Below are positions 8,639 to 16,933 of a stretch of DNA of 64,000 bases, piece by piece (position 1 is the stretch's first letter; every line of letters begins with the position of its first letter). A program made the position numbers and the translations under genes. Location: positions 1 to 64,000 of the forward strand of contig NZ_PYAT01000010.1 of NCBI RefSeq assembly GCF_003014655.1, given 5' to 3'. The notes under the pieces were generated by a model. It saw nothing but the letters and a program-made list of their open reading frames with translations. It made no database searches and was not told the origin of the DNA. The stretch is from Planomicrobium soli. Its GTDB lineage: Bacteria > Bacillota > Bacilli > Bacillales_A > Planococcaceae.

Positions 8639-9940
8639 TTGGCGAGCGAAAAAATGGATTTGACTCCTTTTTATGAATTTGCGGGAGAACATGTAGCAGT
8701 GGGTATCCACGCGGTTGATGCAAAAGGCAAAACTGTCATTTACAACAGTAAAATGAAAGAAATTGAAGGATTTGATTTTGAAGAACTTGTCGACCGTTCT
8801 TTTCTGGAGATGTTTCGATTTGAACAACAAGAGAGCACTTTGCTGAAAGTTCTCCAAAGTGGCACACCTGTATTGAATGCGAAACAAACGTATTGGAACC
8901 GGAAAGGCCAAGAGATTACAACAATTAATGATACTTACCCTATCTTTCAAAATGAGGAATTGATCGGAGCTATTGAGTTATCCCGTGATGTTACTACACT
9001 TGAAAAAGCGGTATACCAGCCATTGAAGAAGTACGAAGAACCAATTACGTTCAGTACAATTACCGCTGTTTCCTCCAGCATGAAAAAAGTGATTGAAACT
9101 GCTGAGAAAGCTGCAAAAGCAAAGCTGCCTGTTTTGTTGATCGGTGAATCCGGAACCGGCAAAGAATTGATCGCCGAGTCCATCCACTGGGCAGCCTCTT
9201 CGAGCGGCCCGTTTTATACGCTTTTTTGCCATGGGACCGATTTGCATTTGCTCGATCAGCTATTGCTTGATATGCCAAATATGACAGGCGGAACCATATA
9301 CTGTGAACGCATTGACTTACTGTCCCTTCATTTACAGGCACACTTGCTCCAAATAGTTGAACAACAAGCCGGTGACTCGATTTGCTTTATTGCAAGCGTT
9401 GGAGAAGATCCGGTGGAATTGATCGGGTCAGGAAAACTATTGAAAGAACTTTATTATTTCTTTTCAGCAATGACGATCCCTTTGGAACCGCTGCGCAAAC
9501 GGAAAGAAGATATCTTCCCGTTTGTAACTGATTACTTTTCGAGGCATCGAATGAACTTTGGCTCTATAGTCAAAGGATTGGATCGAGAAGTAACACGCTT
9601 GTTCGAGGATTATGATTGGCCTGGCAATTTAAAAGAGCTGGAACTGCTGCTGGATGAAATTACTTCGATGCTGACGACTCAAGATATTGTAACGATGGAT
9701 TTGCTGCCGCAATATTTTAAATCCAAATCCAAGAGTTCCGGAAGATTGGGGCCTGAAGATTTTATTGTAAGCCGCACCAAAGATTTGCTGCCGTTAGAAG
9801 ACTATTTATTTGAAGCGGAGATGTATTATCTTCAAAAAGCGATGGACTTGTATCAAGGAAATGTTACAAAAGCAGCTAATGCTCTTGGCATGAGCCGTCA
9901 AAACCTGCAATACCGCTTAAGAAAAATCAAAAAAAAATGA
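8639..9940 (+). CDS. RocR-like regulator with PAS, degenerate AAA+ and Fis-type HTH domains
   Basis: About 433 residues, laid out like RocR: a PAS sensor domain (about 10-110), an AAA+ domain of the sigma-54 activator type (about 140-340), and a Fis-type HTH at the end (NVTKAANALGMSRQNLQYRL). Walker A GESGTGKE is intact. The rest of the motor is not: no GAFTGA loop exists between FYTLFCHG and the Walker B region; Walker B reads GGTIYCERID in place of GGTLFLDEIG; and the arginine-finger segment reads ELYYFFS in place of DLYYRLN. It should still sense a ligand and bind DNA, but is unlikely to drive sigma-54. Start: TTG at 8639 behind GGGGTG; GTG at 8612 is an alternative with a weaker site. Divergent from rocA, its likely target. 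Confidence 0.8.
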   Translation: MASEKMDLTPFYEFAGEHVAVGIHAVDAKGKTVIYNSKMKEIEGFDFEELVDRSFLEMFRFEQQESTLLKVLQSGTPVLNAKQTYWNRKGQEITTINDTYPIFQNEELIGAIELSRDVTTLEKAVYQPLKKYEEPITFSTITAVSSSMKKVIETAEKAAKAKLPVLLIGESGTGKELIAESIHWAASSSGPFYTLFCHGTDLHLLDQLLLDMPNMTGGTIYCERIDLLSLHLQAHLLQIVEQQAGDSICFIASVGEDPVELIGSGKLLKELYYFFSAMTIPLEPLRKRKEDIFPFVTDYFSRHRMNFGSIVKGLDREVTRLFEDYDWPGNLKELELLLDEITSMLTTQDIVTMDLLPQYFKSKSKSSGRLGPEDFIVSRTKDLLPLEDYLFEAEMYYLQKAMDLYQGNVTKAANALGMSRQNLQYRLRKIKKK

Positions 9941-9970
9941 AGGGCAGGATATCTGCCCTTCGTTTTTTTT
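9939..9970. terminator. Bidirectional intrinsic terminator
   Basis: Stem GAAGGGCAG / CTGCCCTTC followed by eight T on the plus strand, with an A-run upstream that serves the opposite strand. It overlaps the stop codon of the regulator gene. Confidence 0.88.
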
Positions 9971-10343
9971 ATTTTCCTGATTTGTTGATCCACTCTTGCA
10001 TTTTATCTTTCAAAGAGTTGAAGCCTTCTGAATCATTTTCGTTTACATGTGATTGAAGAGATTGTTTTGGCTTTTCACTTCTTTGTGGTGCTGGTGGCTG
10101 TTCTTGAAGTGCGCGGATGGAAAGGCTGATCTTTTTCGATTTTTCATCAACTTCCAACACTTTAACGTTAACTTCTTGGCCAACAGCCAAATATTCGCTG
10201 ACCTCTTTTACATAGCCGTGCGTGATTTCTGAAATGTGGACCAATCCTTGAGTTTGCTCGTCAAGTGCAACGAACGCTCCGTATGGCTGAATTCCTGTAA
10301 CTTTACCGATAATCGTGTCTCCTGCTTGATATGCTTTTGTCAT
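9969..10343 (-). CDS. yugI: S1-domain RNA-binding protein (general stress protein 13 / CvfD, YugI)
   Basis: A 124-residue protein with one S1 RNA-binding domain in residues 6-76 (GDTIIGKVTGIQPYGAFVAL, then GLVHISEI) and a charged, flexible tail. This is the GSP13/CvfD family, a ribosome-associated post-transcriptional regulator. ATG follows AGGAGCGGG. In B. subtilis its homologue lies beside yugJ. It is a single gene between the regulator terminator and the large sigma-like gene. Confidence 0.9.
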   Translation of the reverse strand: MTKAYQAGDTIIGKVTGIQPYGAFVALDEQTQGLVHISEITHGYVKEVSEYLAVGQEVNVKVLEVDEKSKKISLSIRALQEQPPAPQRSEKPKQSLQSHVNENDSEGFNSLKDKMQEWINKSGK

Positions 10344-10429
10344 GTTCTACCCGCTCCTAGTCTTCTCTAATATCCTGTACACCTATTGGCATCTGTAAAT
10401 TATAGCACAGTTTTTAGGTCGGAGTAAAA

Positions 10430-13063
10430 TCAGTGCATATTGATATCTCCTATTCGCCAGCCTTCTGGTGTTTCTAACATGGGAAATTCGGCCACTTGAT
10501 AGGAATGCTCCGAGTCTGAACCGTTGTTTAGACGCACCCAGCCTCTTTTTTGGCTATCACCGTAATCATGCATATCCAGCGTAAATGCCAACTCCTTAAG
10601 CGTTGAAAAATCCGGTATATAACGGTTTGCGACTTGATGGCGGTACGACTCGATAGAAATTGTTTTTGAAGATTCTTCCATTAAAGAATACATCGATTCA
10701 ACGTCTTCTTGTTCTGCAGCTATTAGAAAGATTCCTGCAATTTCACCTGGAGTCGCAGATTCTAGCACCGGCATCTTTTGGCCAGCAGAGAACTCCTCGT
10801 AAAGAGCAGTTATTCTCCCTTTAAAGTCACCTGTTTTCTCCTCTAATGAATAAGCTTCATACATTTGGTTCCTTATAAGCCATATGTTATCCCTTTTTGT
10901 AATCAATACCGGCGATGGAGGAACCATGGCATCTTGTTTTCGGTAATTGATTTGCGGTTCCACAAACAGCTCGTCTTTGACCCGATATATGGATTCTTCA
11001 TAAATTTCTACCCATAATGCTTCTTCTTCTATATCCGGCAATGGCTTCCATTGCTTCACAAAAACTTCCATGGAAGGCTTGAATTCATCTTCCGCCAATA
11101 GATGCCACATTGTTTCCGGATCTTTCCTTTTATTGGCATAGTGATACATGAACAATACATCAAGCGGCGGTACGCCCTTCAAGCTGTCTAAGTCATATGT
11201 GGCAGCAAACTCTTTATACAGCTTTTCTGTCTGGCCGTATGAGAAATCTTGCATATCTACAAAAGCGGGCTCAATCGAGATGTTTCCGTTAGGCAGTTTT
11301 GCTGCAAGCTCTCCTTTTTTCTCCATCTGTAAAGCATTGATGATGTCCGAGTAAGCCAACGCGTCATAATGAGCCGATTTTTTCCAGCTACTTTCTTCCA
11401 TTTCTTGGATAATTGGCAACATTACATAAATCAATGGATTTGCAGTACCCATCACCAAGTTTTTCCATGCTGTTTGATATTCTTCGCGAACTACACCGTT
11501 TGCATCAAATACCGAATTTTTTTCGTTACCTGTTAATAAAAGCCAAAAAGCATGCTGGAAAATAAATTCAAACTCTCCGTATGTTTCGTCTTGGCTTTGT
11601 TCGGTTTCTAGGAGAAATCGCTCAAACTGGGCAAGCTGAAACGATATGACATCAACTGGCAGCAATAAATCTAAGCCATCAAAGTATGGTTCACTCTCCA
11701 GTAGTGTCAGGTACTGGAATTGATACTGGTACCCAACCATATTCTGAAAAAGCATCTGGTTGCTATACAGCAATTCCATATTTCTTCGAGCCAATAATCT
11801 GGTTCCTTTTGGATGCGGCGCAATCAATAACATAGATTCATCCAACGAATCTATCAAAACACCGACTTCCTCGGGATACTGGTTTTTATGCGCGCGTAAA
11901 CTTTCAGCTGAAAACTCTCCGCTTTGGAAAGTTCCAGACAAAGAGTCGTTGTGTTTAAGCAATGTAGCGTCGGCAAGAAGCATCAGTTCTTTTGTTTTTA
12001 ACGCAAATGATTGAAGAAACTCATTAGATTCACTTGCTGTCATGCCCTCGTTGACAAGTGATTCATACATGCCTTTTGGCGTTTGGATTTCAAGCATCAC
12101 TTTTTTTATACGCTTGCGCAACAGCTGCGGATCATTTTCGTACTTCTTGATCGTTCTTTTTTTCAACAGCCGCTCCATCTTTCCGTCTGCTCTTTGGACA
12201 TAATCCAGTTCTTCATACACTTCTGGATCTAATCCAAGCTTTTCCGGGGAAGATTTTTTTATGCTTTCATATTCGGATTTCCATGCTTTTACCGTACGGT
12301 CATCAATAGGGCCAACTTCCGAAACAGCTGCAGCAGTTTCAGATTCATTTTCATTGATCACAAAAGATGCTCCTACAACACCAATCAAGAATATAGTGGT
12401 TAATCCTATAATTGTTAGGGATCCCTTTTTTATAGGGGTTTTCGGTTCTGCTGTTTCTAGCTCCACCAACTCTTCCTGGAGTTCATGGATTGCAAACAGT
12501 TCTGCTTCGTTGAATGAGGGCATAAATCGGTTATGAGAATTACCTAAAAACTCCAAGCGCTTTGCCAGAAGAGTACGGCTTTGCAAATGAAGATTTTTTT
12601 GCAGCTCCGCAGAAGCTTCCTCGACGGCGGCCACGGCGGCAAGCTCAGTGGTTTCAAGTAATAGGGCCAGTTCTTTTACTGATTTCCCATGAAAATAATA
12701 CAGTGTTAGCGAAATGCGCAGGTTTTCGTTTAATCCCTGTATGCCTTGATGGATTTCTTTGTCTTCTTCAAATCGCAGAACATTATCGTTGGCAATCCCT
12801 TCTTTGCTGCCCGTATCATTGTGCAATTCCTTTAGTGCAATCCGGTAAAGAGCTGTTTCAGCTTCTTGTTCTTGTGAAAAAACAGCCGGCAGCATACTAT
12901 AAAACCGGCGGAATACATGCAATTGAAATTCCTGCAATTGCATGGCAGCTACTCCATTTTGATAGCCGAGACGTGCGATTGACTTATGGCGCAACGAGCA
13001 CCATTCTGCGTATGCCGTTTTTTCTCCGGACATTGCGCATATAAATAATTCTTCAAGTTTCAT
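10430..13063 (-). CDS. Membrane-anchored protein with ECF sigma-factor-like N-terminus
   Basis: About 877 residues in three parts. Residues 1-165 look like an ECF sigma factor: a region-2-like helix set (SIARLGYQNG...EFQLHVFRRFYSMLP) and a region-4-like HTH (LRISLTLYYFHGKSVKELALLL). One membrane segment follows at about 215-235 (LTIIGLTTIFLIGVVGASFV). The remaining 640 residues would be outside the cell; their last 250 seem to hold two NTF2-like repeats, each ending in a 'W-I/R-I' strand (DNIWLIRNQM, EGWRIGDINMH). I do not recognise a named family. No anti-sigma gene is beside it, so sensor and sigma-like parts may act within one chain. ATG at 13063 has AAGGAG about 10 bases upstream; a TTG 27 bases earlier lacks one. 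Confidence 0.75.
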   Translation of the reverse strand: MKLEELFICAMSGEKTAYAEWCSLRHKSIARLGYQNGVAAMQLQEFQLHVFRRFYSMLPAVFSQEQEAETALYRIALKELHNDTGSKEGIANDNVLRFEEDKEIHQGIQGLNENLRISLTLYYFHGKSVKELALLLETTELAAVAAVEEASAELQKNLHLQSRTLLAKRLEFLGNSHNRFMPSFNEAELFAIHELQEELVELETAEPKTPIKKGSLTIIGLTTIFLIGVVGASFVINENESETAAAVSEVGPIDDRTVKAWKSEYESIKKSSPEKLGLDPEVYEELDYVQRADGKMERLLKKRTIKKYENDPQLLRKRIKKVMLEIQTPKGMYESLVNEGMTASESNEFLQSFALKTKELMLLADATLLKHNDSLSGTFQSGEFSAESLRAHKNQYPEEVGVLIDSLDESMLLIAPHPKGTRLLARRNMELLYSNQMLFQNMVGYQYQFQYLTLLESEPYFDGLDLLLPVDVISFQLAQFERFLLETEQSQDETYGEFEFIFQHAFWLLLTGNEKNSVFDANGVVREEYQTAWKNLVMGTANPLIYVMLPIIQEMEESSWKKSAHYDALAYSDIINALQMEKKGELAAKLPNGNISIEPAFVDMQDFSYGQTEKLYKEFAATYDLDSLKGVPPLDVLFMYHYANKRKDPETMWHLLAEDEFKPSMEVFVKQWKPLPDIEEEALWVEIYEESIYRVKDELFVEPQINYRKQDAMVPPSPVLITKRDNIWLIRNQMYEAYSLEEKTGDFKGRITALYEEFSAGQKMPVLESATPGEIAGIFLIAAEQEDVESMYSLMEESSKTISIESYRHQVANRYIPDFSTLKELAFTLDMHDYGDSQKRGWVRLNNGSDSEHSYQVAEFPMLETPEGWRIGDINMH

Positions 13064-13328
13064 CGCCGCTAAGTCTCCTTCGTATAGCAAGTCTATGTAA
13101 AAGGATGATGAAAATCATTAGAACAACACAGGTTTCCTACAGAAGCCTTGCCGTTTTAAAACTTGCGCTCTATTTTCTATCGCCCATCTTGTTACTCCAT
13201 TAAACTATTCGGAATTTTCTTTTTTTACCATTATACATGATTAAGGCTTTATCGTTTCGAAATTATCTACTTTTTTCTTTGTCTGTCGTGTAGAATAGAA
13301 AAATCCAAATGATTTAGGAGTGAAAAGA

Positions 13329-14663
13329 ATGAAAAAACGCGAACAATGGACTTCTAAAATTGGATTTATCCTCGCAGCTGCTGGAAGTGCGATCGGACTA
13401 GGTGCAATTTGGAAGTTCCCCTATGAAACGGGAACAAATGGCGGGAGTATCTTTATCCTGCTATTTATTATCAGCACAATTGCAATCGGCTTGCCGATTC
13501 TTCTGGCTGAATTTATCATCGGCCGCAGAGGCCAAGCGGATGCAGTAACTGGACTAAAAAAACAAGCACCCGGCAAGTATTGGTTTTTAATCGGCTGGTC
13601 AGGGTTCTTGGTTTCTTTTATGATTTTGTCTTTTTACTCGGTCGTAGGAGGTTGGATTCTTTCCTATTTAGGGCGTTCCCTTCTGCTTCAGCTGTCTAAT
13701 ATGGGCGACAACGCCTTTGCTGACTTGTTCGGCGGCATTATCGGCAATCCTTACGAAGTGCTGCTTGCCCAAGGGCTGTTCATGTTCCTGACGATTTGGA
13801 TTGTACAAGGCGGCATAAAAGGCGGTATTGAACTTGCGAGCAAGATCATGATGCCTGCTCTTCTCTTATTTTTCGTCTTATTGATGATTCGGTCCTTGAC
13901 GCTTGATGGTGCTATGGAAGGCGTACGCTTCATGTTTATACCCGACTGGTCTTTCTTTAACTTTGAAACTGCGTTGACCGCTCTCGGACAAGCCTTTTTC
14001 TCACTAAGTGTTGGAGTGGCCGGCATGATCACTTATGCCTCCTACTTGCCAAAGACTGAAAATCTGACTCGCTCTGCAATTAGCGTAGCAGGTTTGAATA
14101 TTATCATTTCCATTATGGCCGGATTGATTATTTTCCCAGCAGTCTTTGCACTTGGCTATACGCCTGACCAAGGTCCTGGCCTCGTCTTTATCATTTTGCC
14201 GGCAATTTTCGATCAGCTGTTTATGGGTCAATTCTTAATGATCATCTTTTTTATCTTATTGCTTTTTGCTACTTTGACTTCTTCCATCGCTATGCTGGAA
14301 ATTACAGTATCAATTATTGTAAAAGAGAAATACGATCGCCGACGCCGAGCTTCTTGGATTTTCGGTCTGGCCATCTTTATCTTAGGAATTCCAAGTGCCC
14401 TATCTTTTGGCGTCTTTTCTGATCCAATCTTCTTCGGTTATACGTTCTTTGATTTTATGGACATTATCACCAGCCGAATCGGCATGCCGCTTGGAGCTTT
14501 GCTGACTTCTATTTTTGCAGGTTATGTATTAACCAAAAAGGATGCCGAAACAGAGTTGATGGGCGATTCGCTTTGGAGTACTACTTGGAGAATTCTCGTT
14601 CGGTACGTTGCCCCTTTGGCAATTCTGATCGTCTTCGTACAAGGCATCATCGGTTTCTTCTAA
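13329..14663 (+). CDS. Sodium-dependent transporter of the NSS (SNF) family
   Basis: A 444-residue integral membrane symporter. The N-terminus has the family signature (GSAIGLGAIWKFPYETGTNGGSIF, shortened here: GSAIGLGAIWKFPY) that forms the Na+ and substrate site in the first helix. About 11 membrane segments are visible, fewer than the 12 of eukaryotic members, which is common for bacterial NSS proteins. Amino acids are the usual substrates; which one is not clear. ATG follows AGGAG. No MetS-type small subunit follows, in contrast to the second NSS gene at 34346. Confidence 0.88.
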   Translation: MKKREQWTSKIGFILAAAGSAIGLGAIWKFPYETGTNGGSIFILLFIISTIAIGLPILLAEFIIGRRGQADAVTGLKKQAPGKYWFLIGWSGFLVSFMILSFYSVVGGWILSYLGRSLLLQLSNMGDNAFADLFGGIIGNPYEVLLAQGLFMFLTIWIVQGGIKGGIELASKIMMPALLLFFVLLMIRSLTLDGAMEGVRFMFIPDWSFFNFETALTALGQAFFSLSVGVAGMITYASYLPKTENLTRSAISVAGLNIIISIMAGLIIFPAVFALGYTPDQGPGLVFIILPAIFDQLFMGQFLMIIFFILLLFATLTSSIAMLEITVSIIVKEKYDRRRRASWIFGLAIFILGIPSALSFGVFSDPIFFGYTFFDFMDIITSRIGMPLGALLTSIFAGYVLTKKDAETELMGDSLWSTTWRILVRYVAPLAILIVFVQGIIGFF

Positions 14664-14687
14664 AAGAAAAGTTTTGAATCCGCCACA

Positions 14688-14704
14688 GTTTCGACTGTCG
14701 AAAC
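14688..14704. promoter_or_regulatory. Dyad GTTTCGA-ctg-TCGAAAC at the promoter of the HTH gene
   Basis: A perfect 7-3-7 inverted repeat lying at the -35 position of an extended -10 promoter (TGGTATCAT, 14715-14723) ahead of the XRE-type HTH gene. Its position suggests an operator, probably for the HTH protein itself. It could alternatively be a weak terminator for the upstream transporter, but no T-run follows. Confidence 0.5.
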
Positions 14705-14714
14705 AGATTTTATG

Positions 14715-14723
14715 TGGTATCAT
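14715..14723 (+). promoter_or_regulatory. Extended -10 promoter of the HTH gene
   Basis: TG-G-TATCAT, an extended -10 element; the ribosome binding site of the HTH gene begins about 30 bases downstream. The -35 region is poor, as is normal for extended -10 promoters. Confidence 0.5.
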
Positions 14724-14766
14724 TTTGTTTAGTTGTACGGACCATCAAGCAAAGGAGTGTCTGCAT

Positions 14767-14982
14767 TTGCAAAAAAATCTACATACCCAATTAAAATTTT
14801 TGCGTGAAGAACGCGGCTTGTCGCTAGACGAATTGGCTTTGAAAGCGAGAGTTGGGGTCGCGCGTTTGCAGGCCTATGAATCTGGAGAAGAAGTGCCTTC
14901 TAACCAAACAATCCTTAAACTTTCAAATGCCTTGGAAGTGCCAACCTCCAATTTATTGGACGGCTTAGAACCAGTTGAATGA
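14767..14982 (+). CDS. Small XRE-family helix-turn-helix protein
   Basis: A 71-residue protein that is almost only a Cro/C1-type HTH domain (LSLDELALKARVGVARLQAYESG..., with LSNALEVPTSNLLD at the end). It would bind DNA as a dimer. Start: TTG at 14767 behind AAAGGAGTG with 7 bases spacing; an upstream in-frame ATG at 14674 lies before the promoter and has no site. Preceded by a dyad that may be its own operator; followed by a strong terminator, so it is a single-gene unit. Confidence 0.82.
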   Translation: MQKNLHTQLKFLREERGLSLDELALKARVGVARLQAYESGEEVPSNQTILKLSNALEVPTSNLLDGLEPVE

Positions 14983-14983
14983 A

Positions 14984-15017
14984 AAAAGCTTGCGGCGATT
15001 AGGCTGCAAGCTTTTTT
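14984..15017. terminator. Bidirectional intrinsic terminator
   Basis: Stem AAAAGCTTGC / GCAAGCTTTT with a 12-base loop and T-runs on both strands, between converging genes. Confidence 0.85.
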
Positions 15018-15277
15018 TATATAATGCATTTCGCTTCAAATTTAAGCGCAAGCAATTTATAGGAAATTTCTACGCAACGTTCAAGCGGAATCCATTTTTC
15101 AAAAGAAAATTCATAGATGCTTTGGATTTTTTTTGCTAAGTCTGAAGGGTCATCAAGTACTTGCAACGCTCCAACAACACCTACAATCTCCGTGTCATAT
15201 AAATCAGTTCCAATCGCAAAAGGATCCCATTCTTCTAAAATCCTCATAGCTCTTCGGTTCATTTCCCTAGTGTCCAT
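15017..15277 (-). CDS. yugE: DUF1871 family protein (YugE)
   Basis: An 86-residue soluble, helical protein of unknown function, matching the YugE family in length and in the pattern WDPFxxGxxLYDTEI near residue 17. ATG follows AGGTGA with 8 bases spacing. It is a single gene, converging on the HTH gene. In B. subtilis it also lies in the yug region. Confidence 0.8.
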   Translation of the reverse strand: MDTREMNRRAMRILEEWDPFAIGTDLYDTEIVGVVGALQVLDDPSDLAKKIQSIYEFSFEKWIPLERCVEISYKLLALKFEAKCII

Positions 15278-15501
15278 TTATTTTCACCTAACATTTCTCT
15301 ATTGTTAAAAGCTATGATAGCACAGAAATAAAAAAAGAACAGAACAGATTTTTTTATAACTATCAAGTTAAATGGCAAGGCACTTTTCCTTTTACCACAC
15401 TCGCTAGTGATAATACAAGTTCAGTTCATCCTACTTTCTTCGTTTCACGAAATATTATATAATAGTAATTGGATTCATGTTCTAGAAAGAAGGGATTTTG
15501 C

Positions 15502-16734
15502 ATGAAAATGCAGAGAAAGAATTTTATGATTATCATGTTTACAAATTTCCTTGTTGCAGGCAGTACGACTATGATTATGCCATTTTTATCTCTTTATATT
15601 GAATCTCTTGGCACTTATAACGAAGAATATGTCCAGCGCTGGGCTGGCTTAGTATTTGGTGTTACCTTTGTGGCGGCGTTGATTATGTCTCCTGTCTGGG
15701 GAAGAATCGCGGACAAATATGGCTACAAGCCGATTTTAGTCATTAATGGGCTGGGGATTGCCATCAGCATTTATTTGATGGGTTCAGCCGGATCGGTCCA
15801 TGAACTGTTTTTTATTCGTTTGTTTATGGGACTGGTTACTGGATTTATCCCCACTTCACTCGCTTTTGTCAGTTCACAGACTCCGAAAGAAATTGCAGGC
15901 CGCACACTCGGCACACTACAGATGGGCAGCGTATCGGGAACGCTTTTCGGCCCAGTGATTGGCGGACTTATGGCAGATACTTTCGGTTTTCAATATACCT
16001 TTATCATTACTGCCGTCGTAATCGGTACAGCCGCTCTTCTCGTCTTGTTTGGCATTAAAGAAGTAAAACACGTAAAAACAAAAGATGCTCATGTCTATGC
16101 GAGAAAAACGATCATCCAAGGCATTTTGCATCACCGCTTATTGATCAATGTCATGGTTATCACTTCGCTTATCCAGATCGGCACCTTCAGCATTCAGCCG
16201 CTCTTATCTCTCTACGTGTCGCATTTAGTCGAAGGCAGCACACAAGTCGCTTTTTTAGCAGGCATTACGTTCAGTGCGACAGGCGTCGGCAATTTGCTGT
16301 TTGCCCGGCGCTGGGGCCGCCTCGGAGATTCAATCGGTTATGAGAAAGTCCTGGGCTTTTTGCTTATTCTGGCGTTTGTCTTTATCATCCCGCAAGCTTT
16401 TGTTACCGAACTTTGGCAATTGATAGCGCTGCGCGTGTTATTCGGCATCGCAGTCGGAGGAATGATTCCGACAACGACCGCGTTAATGCGCCGTGAAGCG
16501 CCTGTTGAAATCCAAGGGGAAGTTATGGGATACAACACAAGTTTCAGGTTTTTAGGAAATATTATAGGCCCGATGTTCGGTGGCATCGTCAGTGGGTTTA
16601 TCGGCATTCCTTCGGTTTTTATCGTGACCGGATTGCTTTTTGTGATATCGTTCATTTTCTTGAAATATACACTAAAAAGACCGGAGCAGGATTTTGAAGA
16701 TGTGCTTCTTGAACAAGAACTGAAAAGCATGTGA
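15502..16734 (+). CDS. MFS multidrug-type efflux transporter
   Basis: A 410-residue protein with 12 membrane segments. Motif A of drug:H+ antiporters is present after segment 2 (GRIADKYGYKPIL) with a second copy in the C-terminal half (RRWGRLGDSIGYEKV). Segment 5 carries the motif-C-like GSVSGTLFGPVIGG found in 12-TMS exporters. Substrate unknown. ATG at 15502 follows AAGGGA; an in-frame ATG-less extension upstream is not needed. A TATAAT lies at 15458-15463, with a poor -35. Terminator at 16736-16770. Confidence 0.85.
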   Translation: MKMQRKNFMIIMFTNFLVAGSTTMIMPFLSLYIESLGTYNEEYVQRWAGLVFGVTFVAALIMSPVWGRIADKYGYKPILVINGLGIAISIYLMGSAGSVHELFFIRLFMGLVTGFIPTSLAFVSSQTPKEIAGRTLGTLQMGSVSGTLFGPVIGGLMADTFGFQYTFIITAVVIGTAALLVLFGIKEVKHVKTKDAHVYARKTIIQGILHHRLLINVMVITSLIQIGTFSIQPLLSLYVSHLVEGSTQVAFLAGITFSATGVGNLLFARRWGRLGDSIGYEKVLGFLLILAFVFIIPQAFVTELWQLIALRVLFGIAVGGMIPTTTALMRREAPVEIQGEVMGYNTSFRFLGNIIGPMFGGIVSGFIGIPSVFIVTGLLFVISFIFLKYTLKRPEQDFEDVLLEQELKSM

Positions 16735-16735
16735 C

Positions 16736-16770
16736 AAAAGGCGATTTCTTATCAGAAATCGTCTTTTTTT
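16736..16770 (+). terminator. Intrinsic terminator after the MFS gene
   Basis: Stem AAAAGGCGATTTCT / AGAAATCGTCTTTT (one G-T pair) with a 4-base loop and a T-run. Confidence 0.88.
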
Positions 16771-16883
16771 ACTTGTATTTGGTCAGTCACAAAATTTCCT
16801 TAATTGAGTTTCTTCCTATTTCTATAACTTAGTCTTTTCTCCCCTTTCTCTTCCCCAACGATGCAAAGCCCTTTCATTTACGT

Positions 16884-16889
16884 TATAAT
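16884..16889 (+). promoter_or_regulatory. Putative -10 element of the mrp operon
   Basis: TATAAT, 45 bases upstream of the mrpA start, in the gap between the MFS terminator and mrpA. No good -35 lies at 16-18 bases upstream, so an activator or an unusual promoter is possible. The rest of this gap is T-rich and shows nothing else. Confidence 0.4.
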
Positions 16890-16933
16890 TTCTCTAGCAG
16901 TCTATTATGTAACGTTTTGAAAGGAGGATTCTT

